Shown here: in pieces, positions 31,907-38,003 of the stretch
Layout of the letters: each line of letters begins with the position of its first letter
Numbering within the stretch: position 1 is the first letter of the stretch
Source: a virus
DNA: 40,554 nucleotides
IMG/VR virus record: IMGVR_UViG_3300031364_000007
Location: 1-40,554 of that record
Reading direction: 5' to 3' (one strand)
Notes under the pieces: model-generated
What the model was told of the DNA's origin: nothing
What the model saw: the letters and a program-made list of their open reading frames with translations, nothing else
The model's database searches: none
Translations under genes and position numbers: made by a program

Positions 31907-32299
31907 TTCAAACCTCTTTTTTTCGGATTAGTTATCTGTTGATCATACATTAAACCCATTTGACACAGAAAATCAAGTTTCCCCTGTTTTTGATGGTGCA
32001 GATTAAAAATCGATCACACGTGGTTGAAATCGTCCACGGTCATGATTGATTTTCGTCCATTTTAGAGCATTGATCAGCCAGAATCGATTAAAATCGTGCA
32101 TGCAATAATCGATAATCAATCAAATCGATTATCGTGGTTGAAATTGGGTGATTTTTTCAACTGTCAAGAATTCGTTGACTGTTCGCGGAACAGCGTAAAT
32201 AGAGGGTTTAGTTTTTTATGATTATTCTTTTGGCACTTGGCACAGAAAAAGCAATAGTAAAGATAACTTAATTATTAATAACTCAAACAGGAGATTGAA
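31907..32299. promoter_or_regulatory. Divergent intergenic control region with ATCGAT repeats
   Basis: 393 bases without a gene between terS (leftward) and the small-gene cluster (rightward). Contains four ATCGAT copies (32009, 32083, 32108, 32124), a 9-bp inverted repeat ATAATCGAT-N10-ATCGATTAT (32105-32132), and a 12-base direct repeat CGTGGTTGAAAT at 32019-32030 and 32133-32144. A leftward -10-like TATGAT lies at 31947-31942, 36 bases before the terS start. Could be the late promoter/operator region, an origin, or the packaging site. Rightward signals are listed separately. Confidence 0.55.
32175..32201 (+). promoter_or_regulatory. Candidate rightward promoter with operator palindrome in its spacer
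   Basis: TTGACT (32175-32180) and TAAATA (32196-32201), 15 bases apart, enclose the inverted repeat CTGTTC-GCG-GAACAG (32179-32193). A protein on the palindrome would block polymerase directly. The -10 and spacer are not ideal. Drives, by position, the small-gene cluster starting at 32300. Confidence 0.4.
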
Positions 32300-32425
32300 A
32301 TGAAATATCAAGTTGAATACTCAGAAAATGGAATTAATAAAATCGCTGATTTTGAAACGATCGAAGAAGCTGAAGAATTTGTTGCCAGCTGTGAAGATAG
32401 AGAAGCCAGAATAATCTTAATTTAA
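32300..32425 (+). CDS. Small protein, 41 aa
   Basis: Start ATG with CAGGAGATTGAA upstream, a strong ribosome site also used at 33364. Sequence KYQVEYSENGINKIADFETI then EEAEEFVASCEDREARIIL reads as beta-beta-alpha-beta, a natural small fold. First gene of the rightward cluster. Not recognised. Confidence 0.65.
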   Translation: MKYQVEYSENGINKIADFETIEEAEEFVASCEDREARIILI

Positions 32426-32431
32426 CCAACA

Positions 32432-32449
32432 AGCCGGAGCAATCCGGCT
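32432..32449 (+). ncRNA. GNRA-tetraloop hairpin 1
   Basis: AGCCGGA-GCAA-TCCGGCT: 7-bp stem closed by a GCAA tetraloop, 6 bases after the 41-aa gene stop. Near-identical hairpin at 33316-33333 and related ones at 32532, 33152. No U tract, so not a terminator; likely structural element of the polycistronic RNA (processing, stability or translation control). Confidence 0.55.
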
Positions 32450-32464
32450 CACAAAAGTAAAATT

Positions 32465-32524
32465 ATGAACGAATTGAGAATTAAATGGTCAACCGCAAGA
32501 AAATGGGTTTTGAAAAATTCTTAA
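32465..32524 (+). CDS. Very short peptide gene, 19 aa (uncertain)
   Basis: MNELRIKWSTARKWVLKNS. The first residues resemble MHELKIKW of the 42-aa protein at 33183, so this may be a truncated relative or a leader peptide. A recognisable ribosome site is lacking (AAAAGTAAAATT upstream). Confidence 0.35.
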   Translation: MNELRIKWSTARKWVLKNS

Positions 32525-32531
32525 CCAACCA

Positions 32532-32550
32532 GCCCGGACAAGTTCCGGGC
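32532..32550 (+). ncRNA. GC hairpin 2
   Basis: GCCCGGA-CAAGT-TCCGGGC, 7-bp perfect stem, 7 bases after the 19-codon frame. Followed at 32594-32609 by CCCGG-N6-CCGGG and at 32622-32633 by GCCC-AGAA-GGGC, which ends exactly before the AAAGGAG ribosome site of the 131-aa gene. Three hairpins in 100 bases ahead of one gene. Confidence 0.5.
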
Positions 32551-32644
32551 ATGATCAGAGCATTTAAGGAGTGTTGTGATCATCGAGTACAGGCCCGGCT
32601 GATTCCGGGAATCACACCAACGCCCAGAAGGGCAAAGGAGCGAT

Positions 32645-33040
32645 ATGATTTCTAAATACAATTTGACCTTTTCTGAAATCCGTGAAATTTCCGAAAAAGA
32701 AAACATGTCATGGTTCGGGAATGACAGTTTTCTCTCCTGCGTAGCCCACGAAATGGGCCGCGCTAATCGCTCATACATGAGCGATAATTTAAACCCTTCT
32801 TCGGAAGGGAATTATTTAGATGACTTTTTGAAAGTCCATGGGGACGAGATTGCGTCTCCAATAAGGTTTTTAAAGGGTTCTCCTCATTGTGTTGGGAGAG
32901 GACTAGTTTTTTTAGACGCTAAAAAAATGCGTCGAAAGTTTGAGGACTTTTTGAGAAAGTCTTCACTTGAGGACATGTACGCGGCTATGTCTGCCGTAAA
33001 CATGATCGGAACCTGTGAAGAAGGTTCTGAAAAAGATTAA
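32645..33040 (+). CDS. Hypothetical protein, 131 aa
   Basis: Strong ribosome site AAAGGAG five bases before the ATG. Sequence ISKYNLTFSEIREISEKENM, DSFLSCVAHEMGRANRSYMS, then LDDFLKVHGDEI and a basic helical end. No family recognised. The leader carries three hairpins, so its translation may be regulated. Confidence 0.6.
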   Translation: MISKYNLTFSEIREISEKENMSWFGNDSFLSCVAHEMGRANRSYMSDNLNPSSEGNYLDDFLKVHGDEIASPIRFLKGSPHCVGRGLVFLDAKKMRRKFEDFLRKSSLEDMYAAMSAVNMIGTCEEGSEKD

Positions 33041-33083
33041 TTTTAACGGCGGGAACTGCCGGAAAGTGCCACGTCACGGAATA

Positions 33084-33095
33084 GCCCGAAAGGGC
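33084..33095 (+). ncRNA. GNRA hairpin GCCC-GAAA-GGGC
   Basis: Short 4-bp stem with a GAAA tetraloop 43 bases after the 131-aa gene stop and 8 bases before the terminator stem. Part of the structured spacer series. Confidence 0.4.
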
Positions 33096-33103
33096 AAATC
33101 AAA

Positions 33104-33142
33104 GGCGAGTTGGTCTCTAACGAGATTGGCTCGCCTTTTTTT
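33104..33142 (+). terminator. Rho-independent terminator inside the small-gene cluster
   Basis: A continuous 14-bp stem (33104-33117 with 33122-33135, including several G-U pairs) around the loop TAAC, followed by seven T. It ends the 32.3-33.0 kb sub-unit or acts as an attenuator, because two to four genes follow in the same direction without an obvious new promoter. Confidence 0.8.
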
Positions 33143-33151
33143 GTTTTACAA

Positions 33152-33165
33152 CCGGATCAATCCGG
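33152..33165 (+). ncRNA. GC hairpin 3 before 42-aa gene
   Basis: CCGGA-TCAA-TCCGG, 5-bp stem, 8 bases before the AAGGA ribosome site of the gene at 33183. Same family as hairpins at 32432 and 33317, with the loop changed to TCAA. Confidence 0.45.
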
Positions 33166-33182
33166 CTATCAAAAAGGAACCA

Positions 33183-33311
33183 ATGCACGAACTTAAAATT
33201 AAATGGCAAAACGGATGGATCACGACGATTATCCGAGAATCGTATGATGCATGCCTGAAAGCTGCCGCGAGGGATGCGGTAAGGCGGGGGATGACTTACG
33301 AGATTATTTAA
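33183..33311 (+). CDS. Small protein, 42 aa
   Basis: Start chosen at the ATG at 33183 with AAAAAGGAACC upstream; a longer frame would run through the terminator and hairpins. Sequence HELKIKWQNGWITTIIRESY then ACLKAAARDAVRRGMTYEII: a beta hairpin followed by an amphipathic helix. N-terminus is similar to the 19-aa peptide at 32465. Function unknown. Confidence 0.6.
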   Translation: MHELKIKWQNGWITTIIRESYDACLKAAARDAVRRGMTYEII

Positions 33312-33316
33312 AAATG

Positions 33317-33332
33317 GCCGGAGCAATCCGGC
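33317..33332 (+). ncRNA. GNRA-tetraloop hairpin 4
   Basis: GCCGGA-GCAA-TCCGGC, extendable by one G-U pair, 6 bases after the 42-aa gene stop. Almost the same sequence as at 32432-32449 and, like it, followed by an AGGAG-type ribosome site of the next gene. Confidence 0.55.
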
Positions 33333-33363
33333 TAACTAATCATTAACACAAACAGGAGATAAA

Positions 33364-33828
33364 ATGAAATCTTTAATTGAAAAGTTAAACAAGGCCTGTG
33401 AATGGCCGAAAAAAATTACTGAAGGGATTGTATCAGAAGGGATTTCATTCGATCATGATATAACCAAAGTCATGATCCCGGTATCCACTTCATTAGATGG
33501 ATATGGAGCCGGGACTAACGACGGGATCAGAGATGGTTCCGTTTCTGGTAAAATATTGTCTGCAGGGATGTATCATTTTGTCTTGACTGACCGGGCAAAA
33601 AAAATTCTTGAGGAAGAAGGAATAGAAATTCCAGAAATTCCAGAAAAACCAGAATGGCTCGTTGATATGGAATACGAGTACAACAGGGGATGCCGTAGAT
33701 TCTGGCTGTCTAAAGATGGCAGGGAATATAGATGTGTTCCTGATAGGGGCCGACAGATCGTTATCTCAAAAGAAAAATTCGAGAAAACAGATTTATTTGA
33801 GTTGCTCAGACTAGACGGCATATTTTAA
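33364..33828 (+). CDS. Hypothetical protein, 154 aa
   Basis: ATG preceded by ACAGGAGATAAA. N-terminal helix (SLIEKLNKACEWPKKITEG), a GYGAGTNDGIRDGSVSGK loop, VLTDRAKKILEEEGIEIPEI, and a C-terminal segment YNRGCRRFWLSKDGREYRCV that looks like two beta hairpins. Not recognised. It is the largest gene of the rightward cluster. Confidence 0.6.
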   Translation: MKSLIEKLNKACEWPKKITEGIVSEGISFDHDITKVMIPVSTSLDGYGAGTNDGIRDGSVSGKILSAGMYHFVLTDRAKKILEEEGIEIPEIPEKPEWLVDMEYEYNRGCRRFWLSKDGREYRCVPDRGRQIVISKEKFEKTDLFELLRLDGIF

Positions 33829-33842
33829 CCAACCCAACCAAA

Positions 33843-33900
33843 CCCCGCGAAGGCGTATGCAAACCACCGCGCCCAATTGGTGAGCGGCTGCCTGCCGGGG
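33843..33900 (+). ncRNA. Structured leader upstream of 93-aa gene
   Basis: A nested fold can be drawn: CCCC (33843-33846) with GGGG (33897-33900), then GGC with GCC, GCA with TGC, and an inner CACC/GGTG or CCGC/GCGG choice around GCCCAATTGG. The two inner options exclude each other, as in switching leaders. GC-rich against its AT-rich neighbours. The ribosome site GGAG follows 15 bases later. Could be a regulatory leader; ligand or protein partner unknown. Confidence 0.4.
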
Positions 33901-33924
33901 CTGTCAAACGAAAATGGAGTGTAA

Positions 33925-34206
33925 ATGGCGTCATTTATTATAGTAGAATATTCTAAAGATGATGACTCAACCCCTGTAAAATATTATCGCGGCGGGGAAC
34001 TAAAGGACTTTCAAGATAATATCTATCGGGCTTCAAATTTCAGAATCGAAAAAAATGCTAGGGATATTTTATCCCAAATGAAAAATTTTAATTCGCCCAG
34101 GGAACTCAGAAAAGATAAAGTTTATTCTGTTTTGCCCTTTCAGGAAGCTAAAAAACTGAAACAAAAAATTACTCGGGCATATTGGCGGCGTTATAGGAGC
34201 AACTAA
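33925..34206 (+). CDS. Hypothetical protein, 93 aa
   Basis: ATG with TGGAG five bases upstream. Beta start ASFIIVEYSKDDDSTPVKYY, then RASNFRIEKNARDILSQMKN and KVYSVLPFQEAKKLKQKI with a basic C-terminus (YWRRYRSN). Not recognised. Followed at once by an 8-bp stem with loop ATA (34205-34223). Confidence 0.6.
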   Translation: MASFIIVEYSKDDDSTPVKYYRGGELKDFQDNIYRASNFRIEKNARDILSQMKNFNSPRELRKDKVYSVLPFQEAKKLKQKITRAYWRRYRSN

Positions 34207-34223
34207 AACCGAATATCGGTTTT
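34205..34223 (+). terminator. Hairpin at end of 93-aa gene, weak terminator
   Basis: AAAACCGA-ATA-TCGGTTTT, 8-bp stem ending in four T, overlapping the stop codon. Short stem and short T run make partial termination or mRNA stabilisation the likely effects; the next gene follows in the same direction. Confidence 0.45.
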
Positions 34224-34269
34224 AGCCGAGTCAGAAAGCGCCGTCAATGTGCTTAACAAAAAGGAAACA

Positions 34270-34596
34270 ATGAACAAAAACGAAATCTTAGAAAAAATTG
34301 ATCAAATCCGTGGGAAGGCCGGATCCATTGCAAACCTTATCAGTCCATCAAAAAACCTTTCAATCAGGTTAACCGACGCATGGCAACAGGCCAAAAGCGT
34401 CCATGATGAATTAAAGGAAATCGTCTCTATCAATTTCTCGGAGGAAGAAGAGCCGGAATCATTATGGGATATTGTTATCTCGGTATTGGAAGATATCGAA
34501 AAAGTAAATCCAAGAGATCAAATGCTTTTTCTTCAAAAAATGGTAAACGGTCATAGACGTTTGTCTGATGCAGTAGATCGAGAATCCGGAATTTAA
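34270..34596 (+). CDS. Helical hypothetical protein, 108 aa
   Basis: Start at the ATG at 34270 with AAAAAGGAAACA upstream, the same leader type as at 33183. All-helical (NEILEKIDQIRGKAGSIANL; DAWQQAKSVHDELKEIVSIN; LWDIVISVLEDIEKVNP). Not recognised. Followed by a terminator at 34607-34635. Confidence 0.6.
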   Translation: MNKNEILEKIDQIRGKAGSIANLISPSKNLSIRLTDAWQQAKSVHDELKEIVSINFSEEEEPESLWDIVISVLEDIEKVNPRDQMLFLQKMVNGHRRLSDAVDRESGI

Positions 34597-34606
34597 AGTT
34601 AGTTTT

Positions 34607-34635
34607 TTGGGGTAAAATGCACCCCAACTTTTTTT
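34607..34635 (+). terminator. Rho-independent terminator
   Basis: TTGGGGT (34607-34613), 7-base loop, ACCCCAA (34621-34627), C, seven T. Ends the 108-aa gene transcript; a short frame lies between it and the bidirectional terminator. Confidence 0.75.
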
Positions 34636-34656
34636 AACATTGGCGGAGAGTTTTAA

Positions 34657-34740
34657 ATGAAAATGATTCTTATAGATCCTGGTAATATGGTGTTATGTGA
34701 TTACTGCAATGCTGATTTTGTCAGGGAATACCGCAAATAA
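34657..34740 (+). CDS. Tiny zinc-knuckle peptide, 27 aa
   Basis: GGCGGAGAG before the ATG is a credible ribosome site. Sequence MKMILIDPGNMVLCDYCNAD with CxxC. The stop codon is the first part of the terminator stem. Lies between two terminators, so it would be expressed only by read-through; reality uncertain. Confidence 0.4.
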   Translation: MKMILIDPGNMVLCDYCNADFVREYRK

Positions 34741-34780
34741 AAAAAGCCTGCTTGAGTTTAGCTAAGCAAGCAGGCTTTTT
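34741..34780. terminator. Bidirectional terminator
   Basis: AAAAAGCCTGCTTG (34741-34754) pairs over 14 bp with CAAGCAGGCTTTTT (34767-34780) around a 12-base loop, with A and T tracts on the two sides, so it stops both the rightward cluster and the leftward early block, which ends with the gene at 34829. Confidence 0.9.
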
Positions 34781-34828
34781 CGGCTGGTGTTTGATAAGGC
34801 ATTACCTTAAAAGCAGATTCAAACTTAC

Positions 34829-35467
34829 CTAAAACTTCTTTTTCTGTCCAGATTTTTTTGGATCCTTCTCCTTTTCTTTCACTGCAGGCAAAATCAGAGC
34901 TTCAAATCCGGTCGATTCTTGAAACAAGTAAATTGTCTGGTTGTCTCCACAAACGTTAAACTCTGTTATTTTGCCCGAATCGAATCCTTCCAGGGCGGTT
35001 GCCAAGTTTTTTGGAATAAAAGGTAAATTATTGATAGTCAGTTCCCGTTTGATATTAAATTCGTTTTCAATATCTTTGTACGGATATTTTGGCTGTTCAT
35101 AGGTTACCTGCGAGTCAAAAGATTCCAGACAATCCGGTGAAAGAAAAACGTGGAGGAAGTTGGAATCCCCCTTCTTCAGTTTTTTCGCCTTTTTCTTATC
35201 CTCCTTCATCATTGTTTTAAATGATGACATAACCCCGTAGGGAATAAGAAACTTTTGATCTTTTACCTCTTCAACCGGGGTTGTTGTAGTGTTTTGAACC
35301 GTTAGTTTGGTCCTTTTGAAAATCCCTCCATATCCGGAAGTAAAAATACAAACACCATTTTCAACTCTGACATGCAGGGCACAGTCCGATGAATTATAAT
35401 CGGACTGGTTTATCGCTGATGCCATAAACTTGAAAACGCTTAACAATGCTAATCGCTCTAAATCCAT
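34829..35467 (-). CDS. Possible sliding-clamp-like DNA replication protein
   Basis: 212 aa. Beta-rich with clamp-like sequence points: CIFTSGYGGIFKRTKLTV, KFLIPYGVMSSFKTMMKE, INNLPFIPKNLATALEG and IYLFQESTGFEALILPAV near the end, like the last strand of a clamp domain, followed by a disordered Lys-rich tail (KEKEKDPKKSGQKKKF). Length is about two clamp domains rather than three. No phage polymerase is visible, so a host-directed role would be needed. Assignment tentative. Confidence 0.4.
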   Translation of the reverse strand: MDLERLALLSVFKFMASAINQSDYNSSDCALHVRVENGVCIFTSGYGGIFKRTKLTVQNTTTTPVEEVKDQKFLIPYGVMSSFKTMMKEDKKKAKKLKKGDSNFLHVFLSPDCLESFDSQVTYEQPKYPYKDIENEFNIKRELTINNLPFIPKNLATALEGFDSGKITEFNVCGDNQTIYLFQESTGFEALILPAVKEKEKDPKKSGQKKKF

Positions 35468-35477
35468 TTTGATTCCC

Positions 35478-35747
35478 TTAAAAGAGTTTAAAATTCTGCA
35501 TAATCTTGTTAAAAACTTTCATTCCCCTGGAAATTATTTTCTTATACCAGGGATTAAAAACCTTTGAGTAATCGATCTCCTCAAATTTTACATCATAAAA
35601 GCCCCAATCCATGGAAAGCTTATCTGCCCAATACCATTTATCGGGGTGCTTTCCATCACGTAAAACCGCTGATTTATATCTCAATTTGAGATTTCTTCTG
35701 ATCAGCGGTTTTAGAATTAAAACGTAAAATAGTTTTTTTAGTTTCAT
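35478..35747 (-). CDS. Basic hypothetical protein, 89 aa
   Basis: Begins with a basic helical stretch (KKLFYVLILKPLIRRNLKLR), then HPDKWYWADKLSMDWGFYDV, where the clustered Trp/Tyr residues suggest a small compact fold, and ends with a Lys-rich helix. Not recognised. Ten bases before the clamp-like gene. Confidence 0.5.
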   Translation of the reverse strand: MKLKKLFYVLILKPLIRRNLKLRYKSAVLRDGKHPDKWYWADKLSMDWGFYDVKFEEIDYSKVFNPWYKKIISRGMKVFNKIMQNFKLF

Positions 35748-35761
35748 CGACTAAACCTATC

Positions 35762-36304
35762 TTAGATTAATCTCAAATTTGCAGCTCTCCAAATGACTGT
35801 ATCGATAGTTACCAATCTATCTCCCGTGGTATCAGAAAGCTTTTTGCACATCGAAAAAGGATCTGTTTCAAAATCGTTTGCTATTCGAACCAGGTGTCTA
35901 TCAGGCTTAATGCAATCGATCCCAAGATTTTTGGCTAAGTGGTATTTTAAAATTTTTCCCATATAAGGCATTGATGAGCAAAACTCAAATTTGTCATTTG
36001 CTTTTAAATATTCATTAAAATAATGATTTTTTAGGCCCCAAACGAGGTTGATGGCATTTACTTTGTCAAAATTTTTAAAAACATGCCAAATCGGAATACC
36101 ACTCTCCATGGCTAAGATTACGTTGTTGAATATTCCCCTAGCGATTTGTGCTTTCATCCCAGAATTACAGACAACGAAAATATATTCCGAAAGAAAATCT
36201 CGAATATCTTCACATGGCTTCAGGTTTTCAGACCATTCAATATCAGCTTGATATCCGTTATCAATTATTGATTTTTTCAATTCAAAATACTTTTCAGCGT
36301 TCAT
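35762..36304 (-). CDS. Helix-hairpin-helix/DNA-glycosylase-like protein
   Basis: Start at 36304 (GGGAAG seven bases upstream), giving 180 aa; a longer frame to 36400 would run through the YopX-like gene. SMPYMGKILKYHLAKNLGID followed by CIKPDRHLVRIANDF resembles the HhH-GPD region of base-excision glycosylases (the Asp in KPDRH fits the catalytic position), then TIDTVIWRAA. Role inferred: DNA base repair or removal of modified bases. A canonical GxG hairpin is not clear. Confidence 0.5.
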   Translation of the reverse strand: MNAEKYFELKKSIIDNGYQADIEWSENLKPCEDIRDFLSEYIFVVCNSGMKAQIARGIFNNVILAMESGIPIWHVFKNFDKVNAINLVWGLKNHYFNEYLKANDKFEFCSSMPYMGKILKYHLAKNLGIDCIKPDRHLVRIANDFETDPFSMCKKLSDTTGDRLVTIDTVIWRAANLRLI

Positions 36305-36671
36305 ACTTCCCTTTAAAAAGTTCCCTGTTAAAATGAACATCTCCAATTTTCCTACAACTGATAGAGGCATTTCCTCTCCAGTGGGGTCCAAAAAAATCAA
36401 AAAGAGTATAAATGTTTCCAGCCTCGTTTTGGGCGCAGAAACATCCCCTATTAAAAACTATAAGGAAATTTAAGGATCCGTTGGTAACAATATCACCTGC
36501 AAAGATTTCCTTGTTTTCAGTATCGTGGAAAGTGGACCATTGCTCCAGGATCGGATTATTTCCCCCATTTTTAGCTGACAGGAAGTCATCAAAGAATCCG
36601 GCCAAACTGGAAAACTGATCGGAATACATAAAGCAATGATTAAATTTATCAAAAACTCTGAACTTCAACAT
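36294..36671 (-). CDS. YopX-like phage protein
   Basis: 125 aa from the ATG at 36671. LKFRVFDKFNHCFMYSDQF at the start and TENKEIFAGDIVTNGSLN in the middle are the hallmarks of the YopX family (EIfeGDIV), followed by a beta-rich end (CRKIGDVHFNREL). Function unknown; frequent in phage early regions. A longer frame upstream would overlap the next gene and lacks family sequence. Confidence 0.8.
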   Translation of the reverse strand: MLKFRVFDKFNHCFMYSDQFSSLAGFFDDFLSAKNGGNNPILEQWSTFHDTENKEIFAGDIVTNGSLNFLIVFNRGCFCAQNEAGNIYTLFDFFGPHWRGNASISCRKIGDVHFNRELFKGKYER

Positions 36672-36702
36672 GGTTTTTCTCAACTTGATGTTATTAATTG
36701 CT

Positions 36703-36990
36703 CTATTTTTCTTTCCAATATTTTTCATAAAGCATTTTCAGACCGCCCGCATAAGCAATGAATCCCTTGGGAATTTTAGCATACATATCATTATGGCCAT
36801 CGAACCATTCGCAAAGATAGATCCCTTTTTTATGTTTTGCCCAATGTAGAAAATCTTCAATCTTCTTTAATTCTTTCAAAATCGTCGGATCGGTATCATT
36901 GATTAAAAGATCCATAACAAATGGAAGTTTAGAAATGGGAACCTTCACCATTTTAAAATGTTCTTTTTCTTGTTTAGTCAATTTTTTCAT
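36703..36990 (-). CDS. Hypothetical protein, 95 aa
   Basis: Basic helical start (KKLTKQEKEHFKMVKVPISK), PFVMDLLINDTDPTILKELK, then a Trp-rich part (HWAKHKKGIYLCEWFDGHND) and a C-terminal AYAGGLKMLYEKYWKEK. Not recognised. Its ATG overlaps the stop of the 53-aa gene (ATGA). Confidence 0.55.
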   Translation of the reverse strand: MKKLTKQEKEHFKMVKVPISKLPFVMDLLINDTDPTILKELKKIEDFLHWAKHKKGIYLCEWFDGHNDMYAKIPKGFIAYAGGLKMLYEKYWKEK

Positions 36991-37148
36991 TCCTTGGCTT
37001 TATCCGGATAAATCCCATAATTTGTTTCCAAGTTCCAGCGATCCCAATTGCAACTGATAAAGAAAACGGATTTCACGCAGTGAATACCGGACTTCGTTTT
37101 AAATTCGGATTGTAAGGGAAAGTCGTTAAAAATAAAAAGAATCGCCAT
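36987..37148 (-). CDS. Small protein, 53 aa
   Basis: MAILFIFNDFPLQSEFKTKS then CVKSVFFISCNWDRWNLETN. ATGA overlap with the next gene supports that it is translated, though its ribosome site is weak (no AGGAG). Fills most of the 220-base space between the 95-aa gene and the HTH gene. The remaining 61 bases (37149-37209) show nothing clear. Confidence 0.55.
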   Translation of the reverse strand: MAILFIFNDFPLQSEFKTKSGIHCVKSVFFISCNWDRWNLETNYGIYPDKAKE

Positions 37149-37209
37149 TTCAAAAGAACCAGGTAACCTACGATTTTAACCAGAAGTTTTTCTATGGAAT
37201 TTCAGAATT

Positions 37210-37551
37210 TCAAATTTGATTTATAACTTTAACGATGGCCGATATTAATGCTGTTTCACGCTCTGTATGCTTAAAATCCTGACCGCGTTCGCAAAGCTCT
37301 TCTGTAAAAACATAACTTAAATCGTTATAAGAAACTCTTTTCGCTCTTCCTTTTTTTATTAACTCATTCATTGGAATTTTGAGACGTTTAGAAATATTTT
37401 CAAGCGTCTGCTTTTTTTTAGGAAAATATGTACCATCCAGGTACCGGCAGACAGTTTGTTTTGTTGTATTCAAATAAGCAGCTAAATCTGCCGGAGAGAT
37501 TTCCATTTTTGTCATTTGGGCCAACATCAAATCAGAGTTCAATTGTGTCAT
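37210..37551 (-). CDS. XRE-type helix-turn-helix regulator, 113 aa
   Basis: HTH at residues 16-45: EISPADLAAYLNTTKQTVCR YLDGTYFPKKK-type, followed by ISKRLKIPMNELIKKGRAKR. The C-terminal 50 residues are helical and probably the oligomer part. A second regulator beside that at 704; it might act on the early or rightward promoters. No own promoter is apparent; 23 bases after the resolvase stop. Confidence 0.75.
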   Translation of the reverse strand: MTQLNSDLMLAQMTKMEISPADLAAYLNTTKQTVCRYLDGTYFPKKKQTLENISKRLKIPMNELIKKGRAKRVSYNDLSYVFTEELCERGQDFKHTERETALISAIVKVINQI

Positions 37552-37574
37552 ATTTTCCTTGGTTTCTATGCTTC

Positions 37575-38000
37575 TTAACGTCCGAAAACCAGCATCCCGG
37601 CATCCCTTGAATGCTCATTAGTTCTTTCTTGATGTCCTGTTAATCGCTTGAAAGAATCTGCATCCATTTTTGTTTTATTTCCGGATGGTGGGATCATTTC
37701 AAATTTATGGTTATAAAATTCGCAGAACTCCTGCCAAATCTTGCAGTCACGTTTGATTGAACCGGCACCTTGGAGAGCTTCGCGTCCCTTTGATCCAAAC
37801 CATTTTCTTTGTCTGGCATCCTCAAAGTAAATTTTGAAATCATAACCCGATGACTTAAAATTATTGATCAAAGACATAATCTCAATGATCGAACCCGTTT
37901 TTAAAGTGATGAATTCTTTAGTTAATCTGTTATAAACCGCAAAACCGGTTTTTACTCCCGGATCAATGCCAATTAAATAATCAAATGTTTTATTAATCAT
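37575..38000 (-). CDS. RuvC-like Holliday-junction resolvase
   Basis: 141 aa. RNase-H-fold acidic residues: Asp13 in GIDPGVKTGF, Glu60 in IYFEDARQRK, and the C-terminal NEHSRDAGML (Glu129, Asp133), with GAGSIKRDC between, the layout of the RuvC-like phage resolvase group. Cleaves four-way or branched DNA to debranch replication and packaging intermediates; fits the RecT-type recombination set. Confidence 0.85.
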   Translation of the reverse strand: MINKTFDYLIGIDPGVKTGFAVYNRLTKEFITLKTGSIIEIMSLINNFKSSGYDFKIYFEDARQRKWFGSKGREALQGAGSIKRDCKIWQEFCEFYNHKFEMIPPSGNKTKMDADSFKRLTGHQERTNEHSRDAGMLVFGR

Positions 38001-38003
38001 GTT

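Noticed and set aside
32237-32253. TTGGCAC-N-GC arrangement resembling a sigma54 promoter (GG-N10-GC) with tandem TTGGCAC
   Set aside because: The -12 element reads AAGC instead of TTGC and no activator gene is seen; too weak to list.
32551-32655. 34-codon open frame (starts MIRAFKECC) between hairpins before the 131-aa gene
   Set aside because: No ribosome site, passes through two hairpins and the next gene's ribosome site; more likely an untranslated leader.
36304-36400. Longer N-terminus for the glycosylase-like protein
   Set aside because: Would overlap the YopX-like gene by over 100 bases; the ATG at 36304 has a good ribosome site.
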